The notes: generated from the sequence alone by a model not told the origin. DNA of 64,000 bases from Qipengyuania_C sp046254955 (GCF_046254955.1 NZ_JBJXRG010000002.1:620001-684000), one strand, 5' to 3'. Counted from the first letter of the stretch, positions 8,917 to 18,503 are shown. Program-made: numbers and translations.

Positions 8917-10973
8917 CCTCCGCGTAGCAACTGCACACCCCAATCGCGTTCTTGCAGATAGAGTAGTATGCGAGCGGCCTCACCGCGCTCGCCTGTGAGG
9001 CCGCCGTCGCGTTCGATCAAAAGCCGCGCATCAGCGTGGGCCTTGGGCAGCAATCGCTGGATCTGCTCGAGTGTCGCAAGGCGGAATGGTGTATCACCCG
9101 ACTGGCGCGTGCCGAGGAGCTCGCCTCCTCCACGCAGCTCAAGATCTTCCTCCGCGATCCGGAAGCCATCTTGTGTCTCGCGCATCAGCGCGAGGCGCTT
9201 GGCACCGGTCTCTGATAGAGCCTCTCCACGCAGGAGCAGGCAGACCGATTTTTCGGCCCCGCGACCCACGCGGCCACGCAATTGGTGCAGCTGGGCCAGG
9301 CCAAACCGCTCCGCCTGCTCGATGACCATTAGTGTGGCCGCCGGAACATCGACCCCGACTTCGATCACCGTAGTAGCCACCAGCAGCTTCGCCTCGCCGG
9401 CGACGAAGCGCTCCATTTCCGCATCCTTCATCTCCGGCTTGAGCTGACCGTGAACCAGCGCGACCTGATCACCAAAACGCTCCTTCAACGTCGCATAGCG
9501 CGCTTCGGCAGCGGCGATATCCGCGACCTCGCTATCGCGCACCATTGGGCAGACCCAGTAAGCCTGCTGCCCGCTTTCCACGTGCCGCGCGACGCCGCCG
9601 ACAATCTCTTCCAGCCGCCCTTGCGATACCACGCGCGTATCGATCGGCTGGCGCCCTGGCGGCATTTCGTCGAGCCGGCTGACATCCATTTCGCCATACT
9701 GCGCAAGTGTGAGCGTGCGCGGGATCGGGGTTGCAGTCATCGCCAGCGTGTGCGGTGTCCGCCTGCCTTTCTTGGTCAGAAGCAGCCGCTGGTTGACCCC
9801 GAAGCGATGCTGCTCGTCGATGACAACCAGACCCAGATTCTTGTATTGCACCGAGTCCTGGAAAATGGCGTGCGTGCCAACGACAAGGTCGATCGAGCCG
9901 TCCAGCAGGCCCAGGAGGATCGACTCGCGCGTCTTACCCTTGTCACGTCCGGTCAGCAGCGCAATTTCGACACCGGTTGGCCCCGCCATCTCCCGCAAGG
10001 TCGCGTAGTGCTGGCGCGCGAGGATTTCGGTCGGCGCAAGCATCGCCGCCTGCGCGCCAGCCTCAATAGCGGCAAGCATGGATTCGAGCGCCACCACCGT
10101 CTTGCCTGCACCGACATCGCCCTGAAGCAGCCGCAGCATCGGCGCTTCCTGCGCCATGTCGCCGGTAATCTCGTCGATTGAACGGCGCTGTGCGCCGGTA
10201 AGCGGAAATGGCAGTTCAAGCTTTTCGCGCAGGTGACCGTCACCATTGAGAGGCTGGCCTTTCCGCGCCCGGTTATCCGCCCGCACCAACATCAGCGCCA
10301 GCGCATTCGCAAACAGCTCGTCATAGGCCAGCCTGTCACGCGCCGCGGGTGCTTCGCCCTTGTGCGAAACCTCAAGCGCCTCGCGCCAACTCAGCCATTT
10401 TTCCTGCGCAAGCTGGCTCGATTCGATCCATTCGGACAAATTGGGTGCCCGCTCAAGTGCCTGCGCAACGAGCGACGCGACGCGAGGCTGGGTCAACCCT
10501 TCAGACAGCGCATAGACCGGCTCGTTGAGGTGACTGAGCGATGCATCGGGCTGTTCAAGCACGTGGTCAGGATGGACGATTTGCAGCATATCGCCATAAC
10601 GGTCGAGCTTGCCTGCGACCCAGCGCTTCTCGCCCACAGGGAGTTGCTTCTTCGCCGTAAAGGACGCGCGACCGAAATAGGTCAGTGCGATAAGATTGCC
10701 GATCTCGTCCTGCGCGAAGACGCGGTAGGGGCCGCGTGAACCGCGCGATGCGCGATGCTCAGTGGGCGTGAGCGCGACGACGATATTTTCGCCTTCGCCT
10801 GCTTCATCCACATTCTGCACGGGCCTGCGCGTCACGAACCGTTCGGGCAGGTGGAACAGCAGGTCACGAACCCGAGCTAGGCCCAGCTTCTCAAGCGGCT
10901 TCTTCAATTTGGGTCCAACGCCTTCGAAGGATTCGATCTCGGCGAACAGGGGATTGAGCACGTCGGGCCGCAT
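8913..10973 (-). CDS. recG: ATP-dependent DNA helicase RecG
   Basis: A 686-residue SF2 helicase that remodels stalled replication forks and Holliday junctions. The N-terminal wedge/OB domain (about 1-245) includes GVGPKLKKPLEKLGL. Walker A is GDVGAGKT, motif II is DEQH (in VIDEQHRFGVNQR), motif III is TATPIPRTL, and motif VI is HQLRGRVGRG. The C-terminal TRG region is ELRGGGELLGTRQSG. Length matches the family. AGAGGG lies just upstream of the ATG. It sits near sdhE and mfd, an arrangement common in alphaproteobacteria. Confidence 0.97.
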   Translation of the reverse strand: MRPDVLNPLFAEIESFEGVGPKLKKPLEKLGLARVRDLLFHLPERFVTRRPVQNVDEAGEGENIVVALTPTEHRASRGSRGPYRVFAQDEIGNLIALTYFGRASFTAKKQLPVGEKRWVAGKLDRYGDMLQIVHPDHVLEQPDASLSHLNEPVYALSEGLTQPRVASLVAQALERAPNLSEWIESSQLAQEKWLSWREALEVSHKGEAPAARDRLAYDELFANALALMLVRADNRARKGQPLNGDGHLREKLELPFPLTGAQRRSIDEITGDMAQEAPMLRLLQGDVGAGKTVVALESMLAAIEAGAQAAMLAPTEILARQHYATLREMAGPTGVEIALLTGRDKGKTRESILLGLLDGSIDLVVGTHAIFQDSVQYKNLGLVVIDEQHRFGVNQRLLLTKKGRRTPHTLAMTATPIPRTLTLAQYGEMDVSRLDEMPPGRQPIDTRVVSQGRLEEIVGGVARHVESGQQAYWVCPMVRDSEVADIAAAEARYATLKERFGDQVALVHGQLKPEMKDAEMERFVAGEAKLLVATTVIEVGVDVPAATLMVIEQAERFGLAQLHQLRGRVGRGAEKSVCLLLRGEALSETGAKRLALMRETQDGFRIAEEDLELRGGGELLGTRQSGDTPFRLATLEQIQRLLPKAHADARLLIERDGGLTGERGEAARILLYLQERDWGVQLLRGG

Positions 10974-11147
10974 GTATTCCCTCTAACGCCTAACTGCCTA
11001 GAAGCGAAGAGTGAGGCACTACTTGCATTTGTGTAAGTAATGGCCTCTAGGTGGTTTCAATGGCAACGTTCACCTTGGGGCGCATTAAAAGGTAAACGAT
11101 ACAAGCCAAACCGCACGGGTCGTGTTTCAACCAACAAGGGGGAATAC

Positions 11148-11576
11148 ATGATCAAGAAAATCGCATTCAGTCTCGCCGCCGCATCGATGGCATTCACAGC
11201 TGCGCCTGTAATCGCACAAGATGGCGAAGAAGAGGTTCGGACGACTTGGGAACTGAGGTTCATCGATTTGGCACCCGGTGCCGAGGGTGAATTCCTCGAA
11301 AGGACGGAAAAATACTACAATCCGGCACGCGAGGCAGCCGGCATGAAGCCCGTCCAGATCCACTACCTGCATAATGGCGATTATGACCTGCTGCTCGTTA
11401 TGGATATGCCAGACGGAATGGCTTCTTTCGACACGCATGATTCGGCACGGAGAACGACATATCGTGCCGCATTGGAAGAAGCTGCCGGCGGGGAAGAAGC
11501 TCTAAAACAGCTCAACGAATCCGGGCGTGACCTAGTTGAGGGCACAAAGAGCATCTTCAGCCACAGTCACCCTTAA
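11148..11576 (+). CDS. Secreted small protein of unknown function
   Basis: A 142-residue protein with a signal peptide (MIKKIAFSLAAASMAFTAAPVIAQ, cleavage after VIA or AQ). The mature domain of about 115 residues starts EEEVRTTWELRFIDLAPG and contains NGDYDLLLVMDMPDGMASFD. It has the length and alternating pattern of a ferredoxin-like alpha/beta barrel of the NIPSNAP/ABM type, but I cannot prove membership. The start has AGGGGG five bases upstream, so an in-frame extension back to 11040 is not needed. A hairpin follows the stop at 11627. Confidence 0.75.
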   Translation: MIKKIAFSLAAASMAFTAAPVIAQDGEEEVRTTWELRFIDLAPGAEGEFLERTEKYYNPAREAAGMKPVQIHYLHNGDYDLLLVMDMPDGMASFDTHDSARRTTYRAALEEAAGGEEALKQLNESGRDLVEGTKSIFSHSHP

Positions 11577-11626
11577 ACGGGCGAAAATCCAAAGCTTCGG
11601 TTGATCTGACCGGAACGATTGGCCAG

Positions 11627-11658
11627 AGGGGCGCTGTTCTTTAAAGGATAGCGCCCCT
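11627..11658 (+). terminator. Hairpin between the secreted-protein gene and sdhE
   Basis: AGGGGCGCT (11627-11635) pairs perfectly with AGCGCCCCT (11650-11658), with a 14-base loop and a short T run after it. It is a plausible intrinsic terminator for the upstream gene, but it ends only 5 bases before the sdhE ATG and its loop carries AAAGGA, so it may also control sdhE translation. Confidence 0.6.
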
Positions 11659-11663
11659 TTCTC

Positions 11664-11936
11664 ATGCCCGAAGCTCTGACATTCGATGCTCGCCTTGCTC
11701 GCGCCAAGTTCCGCGCATGGCATCGCGGTACGCGTGAGGCCGATTACATGATCGGTGGCTATTTCGATCGGTATCATGCCTCTTGGCAAGAGAGCGAATT
11801 GGCATGGTTCGAACGCTTGCTCGACCAGGACGATGTCGACGTGATGGCCTGGGCTATGGGGACACAGCCCGTGCCGCCCGATTTCGGTGGAGCTATGATG
11901 AAAGCGATGCAAAAGCTCGACTACGTAACTATCTAG
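11664..11936 (+). CDS. sdhE: FAD assembly factor SdhE (succinate dehydrogenase)
   Basis: A 90-residue cytoplasmic protein of the SdhE/YgfY/SDHAF2 family, which helps attach FAD covalently to SdhA. The family motif RGTREADYMIGGYFD contains the conserved RGxxE segment. WFERLLDQDDVDVMAW follows, typical of the five-helix bundle. The start is ATG 11664; no linear Shine-Dalgarno sits at normal spacing, because the hairpin 3' arm occupies that place. The next gene downstream is mfd. Confidence 0.93.
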   Translation: MPEALTFDARLARAKFRAWHRGTREADYMIGGYFDRYHASWQESELAWFERLLDQDDVDVMAWAMGTQPVPPDFGGAMMKAMQKLDYVTI

Positions 11937-12054
11937 GTCGCGCGACATAGCCTGCCCATGCTCAGGCGATTGAGATACTCGGCACGTCGGAAAATTCCGG
12001 CGGGCCCGCTTGCGCGTGCGGAACGTGTCACGGACACACGGATTAAAACTGCAC

Positions 12055-15000
12055 ATGCCTGACATTGCCCGAATTCTGAAAGCCGAGAAGCCGCTCACGC
12101 TAGCTGGTCTGGCCCGCGGTGCGCATCCGCTGGTGCTGAGCGACCTTGCCCGTGCAGCGAGCAAGCGCGCTGTCTTCATTGCGCCTGACGACTCAGCGAT
12201 GCGCGCAATGAGCGAAACCACGCATTACTTTGCACCCGAACTCGAAGTGCTCGAATTCCCGGCATGGGATTGCCTGCCCTACGACCGCGCCAGCCCGGCT
12301 CTATCGATCAGCGCCTCCCGACTGGCAGCGCTGCATCGCCTGCAGGCAGGCGGCAACGAGAAGCAACTAATCGTGACTACGATCAACGCGGTGCTCCAGC
12401 GCGCGCTATCGCCTTTCCGAATTCGCGAAAGCGTGCGCGAGTTCAAGGTCGGCACACAGATCGGGCACGAAAGCCTTGCCGCACTGCTAAGGCGGCAGGG
12501 TTATAGCCGGGTCGACACTGTAGTAGACGCAGGCGAATTCGCCATGCGTGGCTCGATTGTCGACATCTGGCCTTCCGGCCTTGATCAAGGTTTGCGGCTC
12601 GACTTCTTCGGCGACGAGATCGAGAGCCTGCGCCTGTTCGATCCGTCCACCCAGATGAGCACAGGAACGCTCGACAGCCATCTCCTGCTACCCGCCAGCG
12701 AAGCGCTGCTGGACGACGACAGTATCAAGCGTTTCCGCAGTCGCTATCGCGAGATGTTCGGTGCCAACGGGACACAGGATCCGCTCTACCAGGCGGTCAG
12801 CGAAGGCAGGCGACTTGCCGGAATGGAGCATTGGCTTCCGATGTTCGAAGACAAACTCAGCACTTTGTTCGATCACCTTGGCGATAAAGACCTGGTCGTA
12901 ATCGACAGCAGCGCGATGCAGGCTGCCAGCGAAAGGCTCAAGGACGTCGCGGATTATCGCAAGGCCCGCGCCGACACGGCCGGCCAAGCAGCCGGTAGCT
13001 TCCGCCCGCTCGATGCCGATGCGCTCTACCTCACTTCGGGCGAACTCGATTCTGCGCTGGCCGACTGGCCCGTCCACCGCGCAGTTGCGCTTCCCGAACC
13101 TGGCCGCGACGGCGTGATCGATTTCGAGTTCCGTTCGGGCCGCGACTTCGCACCCGAGCGTGCACGCGGAGAGAATGCCTATGAAGCCGCCGCAGGCCAC
13201 ATCATGGCAATCGCGAAATCGGGCAGGCGTCCGCTATTGGCCTGCAATTCCAAGGGCAGCCGCGCGCGGATCGTATCGATCATCGAAGAGACTGGCGCGA
13301 AGGTCGCCCACGCGGAAAGCTGGCAGGAAGCCTTGGGACTGGCCGCGAAGGGAAAAGCGGCGGCTATGGTCCTGCCGCTCGACGCGGGCTTCGCCAATGA
13401 CACCCTCGAACTTCTGACCGAGCACGAAATCCTGGGTGATCGGCTCGTTCGCCGCAGGAAGAAACGCAAGGATTCGGATGCTTTCCTGGCCGAGCTACAA
13501 GCGCTCACTCGCGGCGACTTGGTGGTCCATGTCGAGCATGGGATTGGCAAGTATCTCGGGCTCGAACCGATCAAGGTCGGCAAAAGCCAGCACGACTGTG
13601 TGATGCTGTCCTATAAGGGCGGTGACAAGCTCTACATCCCGGTCGAAAATATCGACGTGCTCAGCCGGTATGGCTCGAGCGAAGACGATGTCATGCTCGA
13701 CAGATTGGGCGGGGAAGCATGGCAGAAGCGCCGCTCGCGCCTCAAAGAACGCATCCGCGAAATCGCAAGCGAGCTGATGAAAACGGCCGCCGCCCGCGCG
13801 CTCAAGAAGGCGCCGGTCTTCGAAGCCGAAGAAGCGAGCCTGCGCCAGTTCACCGACCGCTTCCCGTGGGAAGAAACCGACGACCAAGACCGCGCTATCG
13901 CGGATGTGCTCCGCGATCTTGAGAGCGGCAGGCCGATGGACCGCCTTGTTTGCGGCGATGTCGGTTTCGGCAAAACTGAAGTCGCCCTGCGTGCGGCATT
14001 CGTCGCGGCGATGAACGGTCAGCAGGTCGCTCTCATCGCTCCGACCACGCTGCTCGCACGCCAGCACTACACCAGCTTTACGGAGCGCTTCTCGGGCTTC
14101 CCGCTAAAGATTGGCCGCCTGTCGCGCCTGGTTCCGGCGAAGGAGATGGGGGACACGCGCGAGGGTCTCGCCAAGGGCGATATCGATATCGTGATCGGCA
14201 CACATGCCATCCTCTCGAAGAACACGAAATTCCGCGATCTCGGGCTCGTGATTGTCGACGAAGAACAGCGCTTCGGAGTGACGCACAAGGAGAAGCTCAA
14301 GCAGCTGCGCGCCAATGTCCATATGCTGACGCTCACCGCTACGCCCATCCCGCGCACTTTGCAGATGGCGATGACGGGCCTGCGCGAACTCTCAACCATC
14401 CAAACGCCGCCGGTCGACCGCCTCGCGGTGCGCACATATGTGATGGAATGGGACGACATGGTGATGCGCGAGGCGCTGCTGCGCGAACATCATCGCGGCG
14501 GGCAAAGCTTTATCGTCGTGCCGCGCATAGCCGATATGCCCGAAGTCGAGGAATGGTTGCACGAGCACGTGCCCGAAGTGAACGTTGTTACCGCGCACGG
14601 GCAAATGTCACCTTCCGAAGTCGAAGAGCGCATGGGCGCGTTCTATGATCGCAAGTACGAAGTGCTGCTGTCGACCACTATCGTCGAGAGCGGCCTCGAT
14701 ATCCCGAGCGCGAATACCATCATCATTCACAAAGCCAATCGCTTCGGCCTTGCCCAGATGTACCAGCTACGCGGACGCGTCGGGCGCGCGAAGCTGCGCG
14801 CCTATGCCTATCTGACGACTGCCAGGGACACGGCCCTGTCGGAAGTCGCGGAGAAGCGCCTGAAGGTGCTGAGCGACCTCGATTCGCTTGGCGCGGGCTT
14901 CCAGCTGGCCAGCCATGACCTCGACATTCGCGGTGCGGGCAACCTCCTCGGCGATGAGCAGTCGGGACATATCAAGGAAGTCGGCTTCGAGCTTTATCAG

Positions 15001-15546
15001 TCGATGCTGGAGGACGCGATCCTCGCCGCCAAGGCAGGCGAAATGGGGCTCGAAGCGAAGGAGGATGCCTTCAGCCCGCAGATCACCGTTGATGCACCGA
15101 TCATGATTCCGGAAGATTACGTGCCAGACCTAGCGGTGCGTATGGCGCTCTATCGCCGCCTTAACGACGCGCAGGACAAGGCCGAGATCGAAGCCATGGC
15201 AGCCGAGATGATCGACCGTTTCGGCCCGCTCCCTGATGCAACGTCGAACCTCATTCGCCTGATCGAGATCAAGCATCAGGCCGTCGCCGCGCATATCGCC
15301 AAGATCGATGTGGGCGCGCAAGGCACGCTCGTCACCTTCCACAAGGATCATTTCCCCGATCCGGTCGGCCTGCTGGATTATGTCGAACGGCTCAAGGGCA
15401 CCGCCAAGCTGCGGCCCGACATGAAGCTGGTGATCAACCGCGCATGGGGCGATCCGCAATCGCGCCTCAACGGCCTGTACCAGCTGACCAAGGGACTTAG
15501 CCGGATCGTCGGGCGCGCCGACGATGGGGCGAAAAGAGCAGCCTAG
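12055..15546 (+). CDS. mfd: Transcription-repair coupling factor
   Basis: The 1163-residue ATP-dependent translocase removes stalled RNA polymerase and recruits UvrA. The N-terminal UvrB-like domain includes FPAWDCLPYDRASP. The CarD-like RNAP-interaction domain is at about residues 485-550 (DLVVHVEHGIGKYLGLE). SF2 motor motifs are GDVGFGKTE, VDEEQRFGV, TATPIPRTLQM and QLRGRVGR, followed by the RecG-like DIRGAGNLLGDEQSG and the C-terminal D7 domain. I chose ATG 12055 (MPDIARIL); a TTG 45 bases upstream would give an atypical basic extension. No strong ribosome site is visible. Confidence 0.96.
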   Translation: MPDIARILKAEKPLTLAGLARGAHPLVLSDLARAASKRAVFIAPDDSAMRAMSETTHYFAPELEVLEFPAWDCLPYDRASPALSISASRLAALHRLQAGGNEKQLIVTTINAVLQRALSPFRIRESVREFKVGTQIGHESLAALLRRQGYSRVDTVVDAGEFAMRGSIVDIWPSGLDQGLRLDFFGDEIESLRLFDPSTQMSTGTLDSHLLLPASEALLDDDSIKRFRSRYREMFGANGTQDPLYQAVSEGRRLAGMEHWLPMFEDKLSTLFDHLGDKDLVVIDSSAMQAASERLKDVADYRKARADTAGQAAGSFRPLDADALYLTSGELDSALADWPVHRAVALPEPGRDGVIDFEFRSGRDFAPERARGENAYEAAAGHIMAIAKSGRRPLLACNSKGSRARIVSIIEETGAKVAHAESWQEALGLAAKGKAAAMVLPLDAGFANDTLELLTEHEILGDRLVRRRKKRKDSDAFLAELQALTRGDLVVHVEHGIGKYLGLEPIKVGKSQHDCVMLSYKGGDKLYIPVENIDVLSRYGSSEDDVMLDRLGGEAWQKRRSRLKERIREIASELMKTAAARALKKAPVFEAEEASLRQFTDRFPWEETDDQDRAIADVLRDLESGRPMDRLVCGDVGFGKTEVALRAAFVAAMNGQQVALIAPTTLLARQHYTSFTERFSGFPLKIGRLSRLVPAKEMGDTREGLAKGDIDIVIGTHAILSKNTKFRDLGLVIVDEEQRFGVTHKEKLKQLRANVHMLTLTATPIPRTLQMAMTGLRELSTIQTPPVDRLAVRTYVMEWDDMVMREALLREHHRGGQSFIVVPRIADMPEVEEWLHEHVPEVNVVTAHGQMSPSEVEERMGAFYDRKYEVLLSTTIVESGLDIPSANTIIIHKANRFGLAQMYQLRGRVGRAKLRAYAYLTTARDTALSEVAEKRLKVLSDLDSLGAGFQLASHDLDIRGAGNLLGDEQSGHIKEVGFELYQSMLEDAILAAKAGEMGLEAKEDAFSPQITVDAPIMIPEDYVPDLAVRMALYRRLNDAQDKAEIEAMAAEMIDRFGPLPDATSNLIRLIEIKHQAVAAHIAKIDVGAQGTLVTFHKDHFPDPVGLLDYVERLKGTAKLRPDMKLVINRAWGDPQSRLNGLYQLTKGLSRIVGRADDGAKRAA

Positions 15547-16388
15547 CGGCGGACGAGCTGGGTAAAGGTCTCCGGTGCCATCGGCGTCGCTCGCAGATAG
15601 CCCTGGTAGATATGGCAGCCTTCCTGACGGATGATCTCCAGCTGGCTCCCACGCTCGACACCTTCGGCCACCACATCGAGCGAGAGCGCCTTGGCCATCG
15701 CCACTATTCCGCGCAGCACCGCTACATCGCGGTCATCGTAGGTCAGTCCTTCAATCATCGAGCGGTCAAGCTTGAGCGAATCGAGCGAGAGGCGCTTGAG
15801 ATAGCTGAAGTTGCAGAAACCAGCCCCGAAGTCGTCCAGCGCCACCTTGAAGCCAAGTTGTTGCAAGCGATGGGAAGCTTCGCCGGCCCGCTCAATATCA
15901 TCGAGCAGCGCGTCCTCGGTGATCTCGACCGTAATCGAAGCCGGGTCGCGCCGCGCCCAGGCCGCCATGGCAGAAAGCTTCTCGACGAACCGGTTCTCGA
16001 TCAATTCGCCTGGGGTAGCATTGAGCGAAAGCGAAAGACCTTTCGGCCAGTGAGATGCGTGAGACAGGGCGATCCTGAAGATGCGCTGGGAAACCTGCTC
16101 GACGCATCCTGCGCGTTCAGCAACCGAAAACAGTTCGGGCGCGCCGATTGTGCCCAAAGTCGGATGCCGCCAGCGCGTTAACGCCTCGGCCCCGTATATC
16201 TTATCGTCGGATACGCGGTATTGGGGCTGGAACAGCACCTCGATCTCATCGCCATGCAATGAGGCAAGCAGGTCCGTCTCCAGCGACGCGGCACGCGCAC
16301 CGGGCACCGCGTAGTAGCCCTCGCGGAGCGATGGTTTTTCAGCAACAAACATCCCGCCCGCCCTAGCGCCATTGTACAAAAGCGACAT
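15543..16388 (-). CDS. Stand-alone EAL-domain c-di-GMP phosphodiesterase
   Basis: A 281-residue protein, essentially only an EAL domain after about 45 N-terminal residues; no GGDEF, PAS or membrane segment is seen. Catalytic motifs are present: AEALTRW (the EAL motif), SLNATP, EITED, DDFGAGFCNFSYL (loop 6), KLDRSMI, AEGVE and QGYLRA. It should therefore hydrolyse c-di-GMP to pGpG in the cytoplasm. It is divergent from nadK with about 95 bases between starts, and its stop overlaps the end of mfd by 4 bases. AAGG lies near the start codon. Confidence 0.9.
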   Translation of the reverse strand: MSLLYNGARAGGMFVAEKPSLREGYYAVPGARAASLETDLLASLHGDEIEVLFQPQYRVSDDKIYGAEALTRWRHPTLGTIGAPELFSVAERAGCVEQVSQRIFRIALSHASHWPKGLSLSLNATPGELIENRFVEKLSAMAAWARRDPASITVEITEDALLDDIERAGEASHRLQQLGFKVALDDFGAGFCNFSYLKRLSLDSLKLDRSMIEGLTYDDRDVAVLRGIVAMAKALSLDVVAEGVERGSQLEIIRQEGCHIYQGYLRATPMAPETFTQLVRR

Positions 16389-16483
16389 CGCCTTGCGCGA
16401 ACGCGTTGCTAAATGGGACAGTGCCTCATAGTTTACCGCACTGCTATGGGCCGGTCAGCCAGTCGGTCTTCACGGGAGATTAC

Positions 16484-17272
16484 GTGCCGAATTCGCCAGC
16501 TTTCGAGCGCCTCGCGCTATTGGTATCGGATACCGAACGCGCGCAGGCGGCAGCGCAGGATGTTGCGGCCACGCATGATTTCGTGCCGCTAGACCAGGCC
16601 GACGCGGCGATCGTGCTGGGCGGTGACGGGTTCATGCTGCAAACGCTCCACGCCATGCTCGATGCTGGCAGCGTCAAACCGGTCTACGGCATGAACCTCG
16701 GCACAGTCGGTTTCCTCATGAACAGGTACCGCAACGGGGCCAATATCATGAAACGTCTCGCCAAGGCGCGCGCGATGACCATCGCCCCGCTGTGCATGGA
16801 AGCGGTGACGCAGGACGGGAAGACGCACAGCTTCCCCGCCATCAACGAGGTTTCGCTGCTGCGTGAAACGCGCCAGACCGCCAAGATCGAAGTATCGGTC
16901 GACGACCGGATCCGGATCGAGGAGCTGGTGTGCGATGGTGTGCTGGTGGCGACGCCTGCCGGATCGACTGCCTACAACCTCTCGGCCAATGGCCCGATCC
17001 TGCCGCTTGATTCGCAGCTGCTCGCCCTCACCCCGATCTCGGCATTCCGCCCGCGGCGCTGGCGCGGGGCCATTCTGCCCGATCGCTCGCGCGTCAAATT
17101 CCGCGTGCGCGAGCCGGACAAGCGGCCCGTATCAGCAGTGGCCGACCAGCGCGAGCTGCGCGATGTCGCCGAAGTCGCGCTCGAGATCGACCGCGACCGC
17201 GAACTGACACTGCTGTTCGATCCCGGCCACGCGCTGGACGAGCGCATTGTCGCCGAACAATTCGTGGTGTGA
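16484..17272 (+). CDS. nadK: NAD kinase
   Basis: Phosphorylates NAD to NADP. The 262-residue protein has the phosphate-binding GGDGFML motif near residue 46, NEVSLLRETRQTAK, and the signature GVLVATPAGSTAYNLSANGPI with the active-site Asp in CDGVL. I chose the GTG at 16484 because GGGAG lies five bases upstream and the protein then begins PNSPAFERLALLVSD. An upstream ATG at 16406 would add 26 unlikely residues. tRNA-Asn follows 88 bases downstream. Confidence 0.95.
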   Translation: MPNSPAFERLALLVSDTERAQAAAQDVAATHDFVPLDQADAAIVLGGDGFMLQTLHAMLDAGSVKPVYGMNLGTVGFLMNRYRNGANIMKRLAKARAMTIAPLCMEAVTQDGKTHSFPAINEVSLLRETRQTAKIEVSVDDRIRIEELVCDGVLVATPAGSTAYNLSANGPILPLDSQLLALTPISAFRPRRWRGAILPDRSRVKFRVREPDKRPVSAVADQRELRDVAEVALEIDRDRELTLLFDPGHALDERIVAEQFVV

Positions 17273-17360
17273 CGCGCCGTAAGGCTGAAAAATCGCATTA
17301 CGCCGCTTGCATTGCGCAAACGCACTGTTATAGGCGCTGGCCTTGCCCGCAAGAGGCTGC

Positions 17361-17435
17361 TCCCCGATAGCTCAGCGGTAGAGTAGGTGACTGTTAATCA
17401 CTTGGTCGTTGGTTCGAATCCAACTCGGGGAGCCA
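17361..17435 (+). tRNA. tRNA-Asn (GTT), island attachment target
   Basis: A 75-base cloverleaf: acceptor TCCCCGA pairs with TCGGGGA, anticodon stem-loop GGTGA-CTGTTAA-TCACT (anticodon GTT), T loop TTCGAAT, CCA encoded. The last 14 bases plus two more recur at 29239-29254, marking this gene as the integration site of the neighbouring island; the gene itself stays intact. Confidence 0.97.
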
Positions 17436-17437
17436 TT
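17422..17437 (+). repeat. attL-like direct repeat (tRNA-Asn 3' end)
   Basis: AACTCGGGGAGCCATT, identical to 29239-29254. With the three bases before it the match is 18 of 19. Confidence 0.85.
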
Positions 17438-17490
17438 CACTTTACCTAAAGCCTTGTAAACACGGGCGTTTCAAGTGGGGCTTGAAATCC

Positions 17491-17512
17491 GCTCCCACAT
17501 TTGCTCCCACAC
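17491..17512 (+). repeat. Tandem GCTCCCACA boxes inside the left end
   Basis: GCTCCCACAT followed by TTGCTCCCACAC gives two copies of the same box 11 bases apart, starting 54 bases inside attL. A similar pair lies inside the right end at 29083. They fit integrase arm-type binding sites. Confidence 0.55.
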
Positions 17513-17534
17513 AGTGCGTCATTTCGGTGCGACA

Positions 17535-18305
17535 TTAGGTCGTCTTTTCCGCCTTTCCAATCACACGGAGAAATGCAGGGATGGCTTGCTTCACCATGGG
17601 CTGATGTCCCTTCGCCTGCAAAACCATAATCGCCAGGGACAGAAGTATGAGGGAGCGGTTTTTGCGGTTTTCTAGCGCTTGTCGCGTAGCCTTGCTCGCA
17701 GGCATTCCGGCGTCACTCGCATAAAGTAGTGTGTTTCTATCGTTCGCTCGTTTGGCAATGAACTGACGTGCATGTTCGTAGCCCTGCCCAGCGGCCAGAC
17801 TCTCTAATGCGGTGTTGAAAATGTCACTTTCACCTCCACCCTCTTTGCCATGAACGAAGCCAAGCGGCTCAACGAATTGGAGTCCGTAATTTTCTCCGCC
17901 CTCGATATCGAAATTGGAGAGAGGTACCTTAAGGTCTATCCGACATTTCTCGAAGTCGAAGATCAGTTGAAACTCTTTTAATACCGGTTCTAACTTCGGG
18001 GCCATACTAATAACGCAAGCCATTACTGCGGCCTTGTGCATGTGGTTCCGCAGGTTAAATTTTCCCGCGTCAGGGTAGCCCTTGGACTGAATTGCCATCA
18101 TCAGAGCGGTTGCTGACTCTTCTTCTCCAGTGATCGCTCGAAACGATGCCATCTCGCGGTCGATGGGCAAGAGAGCCTGAGCGCGATCAATGTGGTCGAG
18201 CGCATTTCGGAAGCGGTAGCTTATAGCCTTTGGGAGCTTTGGGATCATGCACACCAAGGACTTCTGAGCATCAAGGTCGGAAGTCTCAGTTGGTTGGCTA
18301 TCCAT
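17535..18305 (-). CDS. Hypothetical protein of the island
   Basis: A 256-residue soluble protein without signal peptide; no family recognised. Visible segments are an N-terminal basic stretch (PKLPKAISYRFRNALDHID), a central part with YGLQFVEPLGFVHGKEGGG, and a C-terminal hydrophobic segment SLILLSLAIMVLQAKG that is more likely a buried helix than a membrane anchor. I used ATG 18305; a GTG two codons upstream is possible. No ribosome site is clear. It ends near the left attachment site and nothing in it suggests a recombination role. Confidence 0.6.
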   Translation of the reverse strand: MDSQPTETSDLDAQKSLVCMIPKLPKAISYRFRNALDHIDRAQALLPIDREMASFRAITGEEESATALMMAIQSKGYPDAGKFNLRNHMHKAAVMACVISMAPKLEPVLKEFQLIFDFEKCRIDLKVPLSNFDIEGGENYGLQFVEPLGFVHGKEGGGESDIFNTALESLAAGQGYEHARQFIAKRANDRNTLLYASDAGMPASKATRQALENRKNRSLILLSLAIMVLQAKGHQPMVKQAIPAFLRVIGKAEKTT

Positions 18306-18348
18306 GAGCACTGTTTAGTCGCGGGCGCTACCGCATAGCAAACGGCCC

Positions 18349-18489
18349 CTATCCCGCCTCACCGTCGCCCGAAAACTGCCTTGAGCCATCTACAAACAGC
18401 CAGTCTATCGCATCCCAATCCGGGTCCACCATCCGGGCGGGATCGAAAGCGGTCTCTTCATCCTCAAGAAATGCCGGAGGGGCTGGCAC
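18349..18489 (-). CDS. Possible small acidic protein (46 aa)
   Basis: A GTG-started frame preceded by GAGG nine bases upstream, reading MPAPPAFLEDEETAFDPAR and then WDAIDWLFVDGSRQF. It fills the gap between two island genes. Composition (acidic, with Trp and Phe) looks protein-like rather than random. There is no homology evidence, so this is tentative. Confidence 0.3.
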   Translation of the reverse strand: MPAPPAFLEDEETAFDPARMVDPDWDAIDWLFVDGSRQFSGDGEAG

Positions 18490-18503
18490 ACTAGCTTACC
18501 TCA

